Shown: piece after piece, positions 8,117-16,123 of the stretch
Numbering within the stretch: position 1 is the first letter of the stretch
Layout of the letters: each line of letters begins with the position of its first letter
NCBI GenBank assembly: GCA_947461205.1
Contig: CANHJG010000039.1
Span: 1-36,716, forward strand
Origin: Opitutia bacterium
GTDB taxonomy: Bacteria; Verrucomicrobiota; Verrucomicrobiia; Opitutales; Opitutaceae
Direction: 5' to 3'
DNA length: 36,716 bases
Notes under the pieces: generated by a model
Told to the model about the DNA's origin: nothing
The model's input: the letters and a program-made list of their open reading frames with translations, nothing else
Databases searched by the model: none
Made by a program: the position numbers and the translations under genes

Positions 8117-8815
8117 ATGAAGAAAAAGACGAAACGCACCTACTCGGTTTACTTCGGCGGAGAACTTTTTTCGCTGAAGCACCTGATCGGCAACGCGTGG
8201 CTCGCCGAAGCCATTTACGAAAAATCCCACGGCCAATACCGCTGCCTCCTTCCGCAGGATCTCGTGCCCCGCGGCCGCAGCGGTCGCACCATCCGCGACC
8301 AGGACATCCGCGCCCTCGTCGCGTGCGACCTCGCCCTCTTCAACTACGACGGCCCCGACCTCGACAGCGGCACCGTCGTCGAATTCATGTTCGCCAAGTT
8401 TGCCGACATTCCCTCCGTCCTGCTCCGCACCGACCTCCGCAACAACGGCGACTTCAGCGAGGAACCGTGGAACCTCATGACGAGTTATTTTCCCCGCACC
8501 GTCGACGTCATCTTGCCCAGCCTCTTTTCCTACTGGACCGCCATGAAACGCCGGCGGCGCCAACCCGACGACATCACCCGCCTCGCCGGCCAGCACAGCT
8601 CCGCCGACGCCCAGCACGTCTGCGAACAGGTCGCCGCGCAATGCGTGCGCGCCCTCGACCGCGTGCTCGCGATGGAGCCCGCCATGCCCAAGCACCTCCG
8701 CGAGGAAGCCTACCACTGGCTCGCGCTCCTGCCCGGCCTCCGCGGCAAAGAAAAAACCCTCCGCAAGGAATTCGAACAACACCTCGAACGAAAAGTAGAG
8801 CGCGATCTGCTCTGA
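8117..8815 (+). CDS. Nucleoside 2-deoxyribosyltransferase-like protein
   Basis: This 232-aa protein has the Rossmann-like fold signature of nucleoside 2-deoxyribosyltransferases, which move deoxyribose between bases or hydrolyse deoxynucleosides. VYFGGELFSLKHLIGNAWLA opens the fold at residues 11-30. The IRDQDIRALVACDLALFNYD block follows, with Asp71 at the end of a strand, then DLDSGTVVEF at 81-90, where Asp83 and the nucleophile-type Glu89 match the family DxGTxxE motif. About 90 residues after the domain (TRLAGQHSSADAQHVCEQ to the end) are helical and charged and go beyond the usual 150-160 aa; their role is unknown. It precedes upp by 27 bp, so base or nucleoside salvage is the simplest reading. 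Confidence 0.78.
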   Translation: MKKKTKRTYSVYFGGELFSLKHLIGNAWLAEAIYEKSHGQYRCLLPQDLVPRGRSGRTIRDQDIRALVACDLALFNYDGPDLDSGTVVEFMFAKFADIPSVLLRTDLRNNGDFSEEPWNLMTSYFPRTVDVILPSLFSYWTAMKRRRRQPDDITRLAGQHSSADAQHVCEQVAAQCVRALDRVLAMEPAMPKHLREEAYHWLALLPGLRGKEKTLRKEFEQHLERKVERDLL

Positions 8816-8842
8816 TTTCCCCTCGCCCGGATCCGATCTCCG

Positions 8843-9463
8843 ATGCCCCTGCATATCCTCTCCCACCCCCTCGCCGCGCACATCATCACGCACCTGCGCG
8901 ACCAGACCACGAAGCCCGCGACCTTCCGCACGCTCGCCTATCAAATCAGCCTCCTCCTCGCCATCGAGGCCACCAGCGAGATCGAGACCGAGGAAAAACA
9001 AATCGACACGCCGCTCGAGCGGATCACCGGCCGCGTCCTCAACCACCAGCCCCTCGTCGTCGTCCCGATTCTTCGCGCCGGCCTCGGCATGTTGCAGCCG
9101 TTCACCGACCTCTTTCCCGACGTGAGCGTCGGCTACATCGGCCTCGAACGTGACCACGAAACCGCCAAGGCCCGCAGCTACTACTGCAAACTCCCGCCTC
9201 TCGCCGGCCGCCACGTCTTCGCCGTCGATCCCATGCTCGCCACCGGCGGCAGCGCCGCGCAAGCCCTCACCGTGCTCAAGGAAAACGGCGCCGTGCATCC
9301 CGCTCTCGTCTGCATCGTGAGCAGCCCCGAGGGCGTCGCCGAAGTGGAACGTCAGCACCCCGGCACCGTGATCCACACCGCCGCCCACGACCGCGCCCTG
9401 AACGCCAAAAAATACATCCTCCCCGGCCTCGGCGATTTCGGCGACCGCCTCTACGGGACGTGA
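8843..9463 (+). CDS. upp: Uracil phosphoribosyltransferase
   Basis: This 206-aa protein has the full length and all signatures of UPRTase, which converts uracil and PRPP to UMP in pyrimidine salvage. Visible are RTLAYQISLLLAIEAT (29-44), VVVPILRAGLGMLQPF (72-87), the PRPP-binding loop VDPMLATGGSA (128-138) and the C-terminal uracil-binding segment YILPGLGDFGDRLYGT (191-206). The last segment has Phe where many UPRTases have Ala (GDAGDR), a tolerated position. It lies 27 bp after the deoxyribosyltransferase-like gene, consistent with a small nucleobase-salvage operon. Confidence 0.96.
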   Translation: MPLHILSHPLAAHIITHLRDQTTKPATFRTLAYQISLLLAIEATSEIETEEKQIDTPLERITGRVLNHQPLVVVPILRAGLGMLQPFTDLFPDVSVGYIGLERDHETAKARSYYCKLPPLAGRHVFAVDPMLATGGSAAQALTVLKENGAVHPALVCIVSSPEGVAEVERQHPGTVIHTAAHDRALNAKKYILPGLGDFGDRLYGT

Positions 9464-9481
9464 ACCGCCGTTCCCCTTCCC

Positions 9482-10336
9482 ATGAAAATCACCCCACCCC
9501 GCCTCTTCACCGCCCTGCTCGCCCTCTGCGCTGCGCCCTTCATCCTCGCCGCCGATACCCAGACGGTCGCGACCTTCGAGAAATCCATCACCAAAAAAGT
9601 CGGCTATCAGTATCTGCTCTCTCTCCCGACCGGCTACGACGGCGCCTCCGACAAAAAGTGGCCCGTGATCCTCTTTCTCCACGGCTCCGGCGAACGCGGC
9701 ACCGATCCGTGGAAGGTCGCGGTCCACGGCCCGCCCAAGCTGATCCGCGGCCCCGTCCCAGCCACCGCTGCCCCCATGCCCGCTCCCGGCACCAAAGCTC
9801 CGCCAACCCCTCCGCCCGAAACTTCCGAAGCCCGCGCCCTCCGCGAACAATCCGCCGCATTTCTCAAAGCCCACTTCATCGTCGTCTCCCCCCAATGCCC
9901 CGCCGGCACGTGGTGGGACGACGACGGCGTGCTCGGCCTCCTCGACGACATCGCCGCCCGCTACCGCACCGATCCCACCCGCCACTATCTCACCGGCCTC
10001 AGCATGGGCGGTTACGGCACGTGGAGCGTCGGGCTGAAATACCCCGAACGTTTCGCCGCCATCGTCCCCATCTGCGGCGGCGGCAGCACCGTCGATCTCC
10101 GTCGCACCGGCCGCGACAAGAAAGCCGCCCTCACGAGCCTCGGCGTCTGGGTCTTCCACGGTGCGAAGGACCCGACCGTGCCCCTCGAGGAATCCGCAAC
10201 GATGGTCACCGCCCTCAAGAAAGCCGGCGTCACCGATCTTCAATTCACTGTGTATCCAGACTCCAAACACGACTCGTGGACCGAGACCTACCATAACCCG
10301 GAGCTCTACGCGTGGTTGCTCACCCACCGGCGTTAG
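9482..10336 (+). CDS. Secreted alpha/beta-hydrolase, prolyl-oligopeptidase/esterase type
   Basis: This 284-aa protein starts with a signal peptide (MKITPPRLF then a hydrophobic stretch ending FILAAD). The rest is an alpha/beta-hydrolase like the predicted peptidases and phospholipase/carboxylesterases common in Planctomycetota and Verrucomicrobiota: GYQYLLSLPTGYD, VILFLHGSGERGTDPW (oxyanion region), the nucleophile elbow GLSMGGYGTW with Ser174, VFHGAKDPTVP with Asp230, and DSKHDSW with His263. The Ser-Asp-His triad is complete. An Ala/Pro-rich insert (about residues 95-120) lies on the surface loop before FLKAHFIVVSPQCP. Substrate is unknown; acyl or feruloyl esters on polysaccharides are plausible given the carbohydrate genes downstream. 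It starts 18 bp after upp. Confidence 0.87.
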   Translation: MKITPPRLFTALLALCAAPFILAADTQTVATFEKSITKKVGYQYLLSLPTGYDGASDKKWPVILFLHGSGERGTDPWKVAVHGPPKLIRGPVPATAAPMPAPGTKAPPTPPPETSEARALREQSAAFLKAHFIVVSPQCPAGTWWDDDGVLGLLDDIAARYRTDPTRHYLTGLSMGGYGTWSVGLKYPERFAAIVPICGGGSTVDLRRTGRDKKAALTSLGVWVFHGAKDPTVPLEESATMVTALKKAGVTDLQFTVYPDSKHDSWTETYHNPELYAWLLTHRR

Positions 10337-10611
10337 CTTGCGGTGGAGCGCCGGGCCTCTCCGCAGCGGGCGGTCGCGCCCGGCGGTGCCTCCGCTCCCG
10401 CCAGCCCGCCCGCGCCCCGGGCCTGCGCCGCCTGACAGCGACCCCGCGGACGCGCTCCGGCGTCCGGTCTTTCCCGCCCCCCCCCCAGTGTCGCGACACC
10501 GACGATTCGTGACGCGGTCGCGGCGGGCGCCAGCGAGCCGACGCTCGACTCGGCTGGCGGGCGCTCGCCGCTACCGGTCATTGCAGACTTCGGCTCTGCG
10601 GTGCCGTTACA
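10337..10611. other. Gap between convergent genes, with palindromes and a C10 tract
   Basis: No gene is supported in these 275 bases on either strand. The region holds a run of ten C residues (10477-10486), a perfect 12-bp palindrome GTGTCGCGACAC (10488-10499), a stem CGCCAGC/GCTGGCG (10528-10534 with 10553-10559) whose loop contains GAGC/GCTC, and a stem GCAGA/TCTGC (10583-10587 with 10595-10599). Flanking genes converge, so a bidirectional termination zone is expected. None of the hairpins has a clear T-run. The concentration of hairpins could also mark an extragenic repeat element. Confidence 0.5.
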
Positions 10612-12279
10612 CTAGCGGGCCACCGGCACTCCGAAATCTGGCGAGCCATCCGCGCGCCACACGAAGGGCTGGATGCGCGTGTGGCGGTTTGGGTCGTGGA
10701 GCGGGTCGCCTTGGATCTCGCGGTCACTTCGCGCGTGGTAGACGAGAAGGTCGGTCCGGCCGTCGCTCGCCGTCGTGAAACTGTTGTGGCCGGGGCCGAA
10801 CACGCCGTGGGCCTCGTTCGTCGTGAACACCGGCGTCGGCGATTGGGTCCACGACGCGGGAGCGAGCAGGTCGGCTTTTTCTTCGGCGCTGAGCAGGCCG
10901 AGGCGGTAGTCCCCTCCGGGGCCGGCGGCAGAATACGTCAGCCACACGCGCCCGTTGCGCACGAGCACGGCCGGACCTTCGTTGTCCCCATCGCGGATCT
11001 GCCCCCACGAAAATTCCGGTTTTGAAATCATCACCTGCGCGCCCGTAAGCGACGTCGGGCTGTCCATTTTGGCGAGGTAAAGGTGGGTGTGACCGTTGAT
11101 CTTCGGATTCTTCTGCGCCCACGCGAGGTAGCGCGTGCCGCGCAGCTCGAACGTCGTGGGGTCGAGGGCGAACGAATCCCCGTTGGTCTTCAACTGGCCG
11201 CGCTCCGTCCACTCGCCTTCGAGCGGATTGGCGGCGGGGTTTTCGAGGACGGAGATCCGGCTGGCCCAACCCGTTTCTTTCTCCGCTCCACCCGCCGCGA
11301 AATACACATACCACTTCCCTTTGATAAAATGCAGCTCGGGCGCTCTGAGGCGCGAACCCACCGGGCCGGTCGCGTGCTTGCGCCAAATCGTCTGCGGCAC
11401 CGCCGTCGCCAGTCCATCGAGCGTGCGCGCCCGGCGCAGTTCGAGACGGTCATACTCCGGCACCGTCGCCGTGAAATAATAGAAGCCGTCGGAGTGAAAC
11501 GTGAGGTGCGGATCCGCCCGCTGCAGCACGACGGGATTGGCCAACGCCACGCCCACCGGAGGCAGTACCGGAAACCACTCCGCCAGGGCGGTGGCGACGA
11601 GCGCGTGGCCGCGGGTATTGGGGTGGTTAAACTGCGACAGCAAATCGTCGAGTTTTGTACCGCGCGCAAGTTCGGCCTGAAACCGCGCGAGCGAATCGAC
11701 GAGCGCCACGCCGTGCTCGCGCGCCAACTCGCGCACCTGCGCGGCCAGTTGCACCAACAAATCTTCCGGGTCGTCGAGCTTCGCCCGCGCGTCGGGCGTG
11801 GGCGTGAGGAGAATCACTTTCGCCCCGGCCGCCTGCGCGCGCCCGAGCATGGACACCCAGGCCGTACGCGCCGCAGCGAGTCCCACGCGACGGTCGTTGA
11901 GCGCATAGTCGATACAGACCACCTCGGGCCGCAGCGCGAGGACATCGCGGTCAAAACGCGCGGCGCCCTTCACCGCATCCTCACCGCCGATGGCGGTGAC
12001 GATGGTGTTGAGCACGGCCGTGGGAAAACGCGCCTTCAGCTCCCGTTGCAGCTGCGCCGGATAGGCGTTGAGGGTGTCGACGTGCGGCGTCTTGAAATAG
12101 CCGGCCGGCACGCTGTGGCCGTGGAAAACCACGTTGATCGTGCGGTTGCGCGGATATTCGCGACCGAGTTCGCTGATGACCGGCGCGAGGTAGGTCGCCG
12201 GATCGGCCGGTGCGCCGCGGCCAGACAGCGCGAGCCACGGCACAAGCGTGAAGAAAATGAGCGGGCGGAAAAGGGTCAT
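10612..12279 (-). CDS. Secreted SGNH hydrolase fused to a glycoside hydrolase family 43-type domain
   Basis: This 555-aa protein has a signal peptide (residues 1-22), an SGNH/GDSL esterase-like domain (about 45-235) and a five-bladed-propeller domain of GH43 type (about 247-555). SGNH blocks: FHGHSVPAG with Ser57, TAIGGED with Gly98, CIDYALNDRR with Asn128, and FNHPNTRGH with His219. The Asp normally three residues before that His is Gln216, so the esterase triad may be altered. GH43 landmarks: RADPHLTF with Asp256 (base), RAPELHFIKGKWYVYFAAG, FALDPTTFELRGTRYLAWAQ with Asp373, NEGPAVLVRNGRVWLTYSA with Glu434 (acid), and GPGHNSF with His498. Known GH43 enzymes of this type cleave arabinose or xylose units. 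The fusion suggests combined deacylation and debranching of plant polysaccharide, which is inference. Confidence 0.85.
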   Translation of the reverse strand: MTLFRPLIFFTLVPWLALSGRGAPADPATYLAPVISELGREYPRNRTINVVFHGHSVPAGYFKTPHVDTLNAYPAQLQRELKARFPTAVLNTIVTAIGGEDAVKGAARFDRDVLALRPEVVCIDYALNDRRVGLAAARTAWVSMLGRAQAAGAKVILLTPTPDARAKLDDPEDLLVQLAAQVRELAREHGVALVDSLARFQAELARGTKLDDLLSQFNHPNTRGHALVATALAEWFPVLPPVGVALANPVVLQRADPHLTFHSDGFYYFTATVPEYDRLELRRARTLDGLATAVPQTIWRKHATGPVGSRLRAPELHFIKGKWYVYFAAGGAEKETGWASRISVLENPAANPLEGEWTERGQLKTNGDSFALDPTTFELRGTRYLAWAQKNPKINGHTHLYLAKMDSPTSLTGAQVMISKPEFSWGQIRDGDNEGPAVLVRNGRVWLTYSAAGPGGDYRLGLLSAEEKADLLAPASWTQSPTPVFTTNEAHGVFGPGHNSFTTASDGRTDLLVYHARSDREIQGDPLHDPNRHTRIQPFVWRADGSPDFGVPVAR

Positions 12280-12462
12280 GGGAGGGATGGAGCGGCAGAG
12301 GAGAATTCAGATTTTCCGATGCTCGGCGAGCCGGCGGCGGCTGGCGCGCGCGGCCGAAGCGCGAAGCCCGGCGTGCCGGCGTAAAGGGGGTCGCCGCACC
12401 GCTCGCGACCGTCTTCCGAAAAAACCAGAGGAGAGAAAAGTGCAGGGGGTCGGGAGGACAAA

Positions 12463-12523
12463 GTCCGAAGCGCGGCGCGAGGGCGGCGCTTTTCGGACCG
12501 ACCGTCCGTCGCGGTCCGAAGCG
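12463..12523 (-). repeat. Three-arm repeat able to form two alternative hairpins
   Basis: On the minus strand three related arms occur in order: CGCTTCGGAC (12523-12514), GTCCGAAAAGCGC (12498-12486) and GCGCTTCGGAC (12473-12463). The middle arm is complementary to both outer arms apart from a two-base bulge, so it can pair with either but not both. The block sits just after the stop of the secreted unknown gene and about 185 bases before the SGNH-GH43 start. It could be a terminator for the upstream gene or an attenuator-like leader. Only a short TTT follows the second hairpin. Confidence 0.5.
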
Positions 12524-12533
12524 GCCGGGCCGC

Positions 12534-14264
12534 TCACTTGTCGGGCAGCACCGCCGGGAGACGCGATTGGAGTTCGGTGAACCGCGCCCGCTCCGCATCG
12601 TCGGCGGTAATCCGGAGGCCAAGATCGATAAAAGCGGCGGCCTCCGCCACATGATTGTGCTCGAGAAACAGCGCGGCGGCGCGCTGCACCAGCGACGACC
12701 GGCGGGGAAACAGCGCCACGCCCTCGGACAGCACGGCGAGATGCCCGTGCGTGGGCGGCACGGCACTGTGCGACCATACGTCGGCGATCAATTCATACAC
12801 CTCCGGAAGCGGCGGCGGCTGGCTGCGCGCGGTGAAGAGTGGTGCGAGCACGTCGGCGGCCTGGCCCGCATCGAGCCGGCCCGCGCCGGGAGCGGCCGCG
12901 AGGTGGTCGGCCAACCGGAGCCGGGCCAGTTCCAACCACGCCCGCGGCCGCACGACGTCGAGCCGGGCCGCAGCCTCGAGGTAGCCCCGCGCGGCGGCGG
13001 GGTAGCCGGCGTCGATTTCGCAGAGACCAAGGATGGCGAGGAGCCGCGGATCGCGGGCGTTGCGGTCGTAGGCGCGGAGCAGGGTGCGCCGCGCCTGCTC
13101 GGCGTATTTCGGCGCGAGAGCGGGATAGTGCCGGCGGACGTAGTCGATCTCCAGCCGTTCCCAATCGCCCTTGATGCGCGCGATCTCGCCGTCGGTGGCG
13201 TGGCGCAGCGGCAGCGGCGGCAGCTTGATCGGCACGCCGGGGCGTAACGTCACGTCCTTGCGCACGACCGTGGGCAGGAACGCGGTGAGTTGCTCCGCCA
13301 GTCCGGCGTAGTCGAAACCGAGGCAGTCCTGTGCGAGTTGCTCCGTGACCAACTCCACCGACGAGCGTTCGACAAATTTCAGGAATCCTTCGCGGCGCGG
13401 ACTGCCTTTGCCCTCCAGACCCCACCGGATAAACAGCTCGGCCTGCGCGGCCCATACACGCAGGTTTTCGGCCATGGTCTGGGCGTTGGCCGAGGAATCG
13501 CCCCGGAGAAACGCCGCCAGCGGCAGGAGCGGCCGTGCTTTTTTCGGATCGGCTTTCAGCACCACCGTCTCGGCGTCGGAGATCCACTCCGCCGGCGGCA
13601 TCGTCAGGGTCTCGCGGTGGAATTTTATCTTCGGATACAGCCCCATCAATCCGGCGATGAACCACGCCGGCAGTGCCGGCGTGCGGCTTTTCGCGAGGTA
13701 GCCGACATAGTCCGGCGTGAGAAACATGTTGTCCGCGTCGAGCTCGCCGTTGCGCACGATCGCGAAGATGGCCATGGCATCCTTGTCCCAGAGCCGCATG
13801 TTCGGGAGGAAACTGTAGCGGCGCGGCGCCGGCGCCGCACCGCGAAAGCCCCGGCCCCCGAGGTCCACGCCCCCGTCCGGCGGCGGCGGGTGCGCGTCGG
13901 CCCCGCGCAACATTTGGGCAATGATTTCCTGGGACGCGGCCGGCCGCATCTCCTCGTCGTAATAGATGATCGTCTTCGGCACAGCGTGCCTGACCTGCAG
14001 GTGCTCGGGCAACAGGAGCGCGAGCAGCCGGTGCAACCGGTGATAGGTTTCCGTGAGGCGACGCGTGGTGGCGTCGTCGCAGCGCGAGAGAATCTCGAAG
14101 TCCGGGCTCCGGGCGTAGCGCCACGGCGGACCTTTCGCGATCTCCTCCACCATGAACGGCGGCAGCGCGACAAAACCGGGCTCATCCGCCGCGTGCACCG
14201 ATCGCAGAGCCGCGACGACGAACGCGAGCGGCAGCAGCCGGCGAAGGGTGCAGCGAAGCCTCAC
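12534..14264 (-). CDS. Secreted protein of unknown function, peptidase-like core plus TPR-like C-terminus
   Basis: From the GTG at 14264 this is a 576-aa protein with a signal peptide (VRLRCTLRRLLPLAFVVAAL ending SVHAAD). Residues about 30-215 resemble the layout of MA-type/DUF1570 gluzincin peptidases: RYARSPDFEILSRCDD, TYHRLHRLLALLLPE, VPKTIIYYDEEM, then FLTPDYVGYL and LPAWFIAGLMGLYP. Where an active peptidase would show HExxH and EGLA, this protein has DYVGY and AGLM, so it looks catalytically dead if related. The C-terminal 200 residues are alanine-rich helical repeats (YAEQARRTLLRAYDRNARDP, LLAILGLCEIDAGYPAAARG) resembling TPRs. A TATAAA at 14271-14276 lies just before the start codon and would imply a very short leader. 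Exact family not recognised. Confidence 0.7.
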   Translation of the reverse strand: MRLRCTLRRLLPLAFVVAALRSVHAADEPGFVALPPFMVEEIAKGPPWRYARSPDFEILSRCDDATTRRLTETYHRLHRLLALLLPEHLQVRHAVPKTIIYYDEEMRPAASQEIIAQMLRGADAHPPPPDGGVDLGGRGFRGAAPAPRRYSFLPNMRLWDKDAMAIFAIVRNGELDADNMFLTPDYVGYLAKSRTPALPAWFIAGLMGLYPKIKFHRETLTMPPAEWISDAETVVLKADPKKARPLLPLAAFLRGDSSANAQTMAENLRVWAAQAELFIRWGLEGKGSPRREGFLKFVERSSVELVTEQLAQDCLGFDYAGLAEQLTAFLPTVVRKDVTLRPGVPIKLPPLPLRHATDGEIARIKGDWERLEIDYVRRHYPALAPKYAEQARRTLLRAYDRNARDPRLLAILGLCEIDAGYPAAARGYLEAAARLDVVRPRAWLELARLRLADHLAAAPGAGRLDAGQAADVLAPLFTARSQPPPLPEVYELIADVWSHSAVPPTHGHLAVLSEGVALFPRRSSLVQRAAALFLEHNHVAEAAAFIDLGLRITADDAERARFTELQSRLPAVLPDK

Positions 14265-14485
14265 GGCAACAGATTTATACGCCCCTCGGAGAGTTTTTTG
14301 CTTCTGGTCGGCAGTCCGCTCGCGGCCACCCGGAGCGCCGGCAAGCAGGCGGCCAACGATGAAGGAGCGGAAGCTCACGTGACGTTGATAGTACCGCGCC
14401 GAAACGGGCTCGGCGACTCTCTCCGGGGCGCCCCGCGCCCCAACCCGGAGGGCCGCGCCGTCGCCAGCGCGGCAACACGACGGGG

Positions 14486-16036
14486 TCACGCGAGCTGGGG
14501 CACGACGAAGGGGGCACGGTCGGCCCGCGTCAGGAGCGCGTTGGCAGCCGCGGCGTCGGGTCCGGTGAAGCGCTCGGCCTTGGCGTCGACGGTGAGCGTG
14601 ACGCCGAGGGTGGCGGGTGTTCGCCCGAGATCGACCTGGTTGGCACCGAGGTGTTCGACCATGCGGCCGTAGGCTTCGACCAGCGGGGCGTTGGCCGCGA
14701 TCTTCTCGCGCAGCGCGTCGGGCGAAAGGCCCCGGCCGAGCTGGTGCGAAATGTTGCCGAGGTGACAGAGCGCACTCGAGATATGGCCCTCGAGGATGGG
14801 GCCGCGGAGGTCGGCCATCTTCCGGCTGCGCACGACGTCGATGAAGTTCTGCATGTGGCCGTCGCTCCCCTTGAATTCCTTCACGACCTGGCCGGCCTTG
14901 TCGTAGGCGGTGGCGGAGAAATAGCTTCCGGTGGCAACATAACCGCCCTCGCAATCGACGACATTCCCGACGCCGATGCCGCGATAGGTGTCCATCGGGT
15001 TGTCGCCACTGCGCCGTCCCTTGCCTTTGCCTTTTCCGCCATCGGCCCCCGCGTTGGCGGCCTCGGCGGCCGCCTCGTCGCCCTTGGCGGCGGCCACTGC
15101 GCCGGCCGCTTTCGAGGGCAGTCCGCGCACCTCAAAGATGAGCGGGGCCGTCGCGTAATCATGAATCACGACCTGCGTGTTGGGCGTGTTGCCATCGTCC
15201 TCATAACCGAGGCGGCCGCCGATGCTCAACGTGCGGCGCGGCAGGCCGGGCTCGCCGAGGAACCAGCGCGCGACATCCATCTGGTGAATGCCCTGGTTGC
15301 CGACGTCGCCGTTGCCGGTGAGGTAGTCCCAGTGCCAATCGTAATGCAGCCGTTTGCGGTGGAGCTCGGCCTTGGGCGCAGGACCCGACCACAGGTCGTA
15401 GTTGACCGTCGGCGGCACGGGCTGCGCGCCGGAAGTTTTGCCGATGCTCGGGCGGGCCTTGTAACAGAATCCCCGTGACGTGATGATTTTGCCGAGGTTG
15501 CCGGCTCGGGTCCATGCCACGGCCTCGCGCAGGCCGTCGCCCGAGCGGATTTGCGTGCCCGCCTGGACGACGCGCCCGTATTTCGCGGCGGCGGCGACGA
15601 GCTGACGACCTTCCCAGACCGTGTGGGAAACAGGTTTCTCGACGTAGACATCCTTCCCCGCCTGACACGCCCAGACCGCCTGCAACGAGTGGAGATGGTT
15701 CGGCGTCGCGATTGTCACGGCGTCGATGTCCGTCGCCGCGAGCAGCTCGCGAAGATCCACGTAGGTGCGCACGGAGGCATCGAGCTCTTTTTTCGTGCGC
15801 TCCAGGACGGCCGTGTCGGCGTCGCAGATCGCGACGAGCCGCACGCCCTTGATCTTGGCGAGACTGGCGAGATGGGATTTGCCGCGGCCGTTGAGGCCGA
15901 TCACGGCGACGCGAAGGTCGCCATTGGCGCCGGCGACTTGGGCCCACGAACGGGCGGAGAGAGCGGTGGCCGTGCCGACCAGCGCGGTATTGCGGAGGAA
16001 GGTGCGGCGCGTGAGATGCTGGACGAAGAGGGGCAT
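14486..16036 (-). CDS. Tat-exported Gfo/Idh/MocA family oxidoreductase
   Basis: This 516-aa protein has a twin-arginine signal (TRRTFLRN at residues 9-16, hydrophobic stretch to about 30). It is followed by the NAD(P)-binding Rossmann motif VAVIGLNGRGKSHL (43-56) and VAICDAD (68-74). The MocA signature YVEKPVSHTVWEG is at 131-143, with Lys134 as the usual catalytic lysine. The second domain contains HYDWHWDYLTGNGDVGNQG and HQMDVARWFLG. A low-complexity Ala/Gly/Lys insert (about 330-365, including GGKGKGKGRRSGD) interrupts the C-terminal domain. Such exported oxidoreductases are numerous in Verrucomicrobiota and Planctomycetota and usually act on sugars or glycosides with tightly bound cofactor. 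The ATG at 16036 puts the Tat motif at the N-terminus. A PmoA-like gene lies just upstream. Confidence 0.92.
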   Translation of the reverse strand: MPLFVQHLTRRTFLRNTALVGTATALSARSWAQVAGANGDLRVAVIGLNGRGKSHLASLAKIKGVRLVAICDADTAVLERTKKELDASVRTYVDLRELLAATDIDAVTIATPNHLHSLQAVWACQAGKDVYVEKPVSHTVWEGRQLVAAAAKYGRVVQAGTQIRSGDGLREAVAWTRAGNLGKIITSRGFCYKARPSIGKTSGAQPVPPTVNYDLWSGPAPKAELHRKRLHYDWHWDYLTGNGDVGNQGIHQMDVARWFLGEPGLPRRTLSIGGRLGYEDDGNTPNTQVVIHDYATAPLIFEVRGLPSKAAGAVAAAKGDEAAAEAANAGADGGKGKGKGRRSGDNPMDTYRGIGVGNVVDCEGGYVATGSYFSATAYDKAGQVVKEFKGSDGHMQNFIDVVRSRKMADLRGPILEGHISSALCHLGNISHQLGRGLSPDALREKIAANAPLVEAYGRMVEHLGANQVDLGRTPATLGVTLTVDAKAERFTGPDAAAANALLTRADRAPFVVPQLA

Positions 16037-16123
16037 GGGAGTTCTTGGGGGGGCGTGCGGCGCTTCAGCCCGCACGGGTTATTCGACGTTCTCCTGCACG
16101 CGGCCTGAAGCTCCGCGCCACGC

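Noticed and set aside
5377-8139. Antisense open frame of about 920 codons over gntK and the acylase gene
   Set aside because: It runs opposite to two genes with complete family motifs. Long antisense frames arise from high G+C and C-ending codons; its translation is low-complexity, rich in Gly, Glu, Arg and Val.
7940-10327. Antisense open frame of about 795 codons over the deoxyribosyltransferase, upp and hydrolase genes
   Set aside because: Same cause: composition is Gly/Glu/Asp/Val-rich without domains, and three well-supported genes lie on the other strand.
12534-14954. Extended version of the secreted unknown protein starting near 14954
   Set aside because: The extra N-terminal residues are the antisense translation of the MocA oxidoreductase gene and its intergenic region; the GTG at 14264 gives a proper signal peptide.
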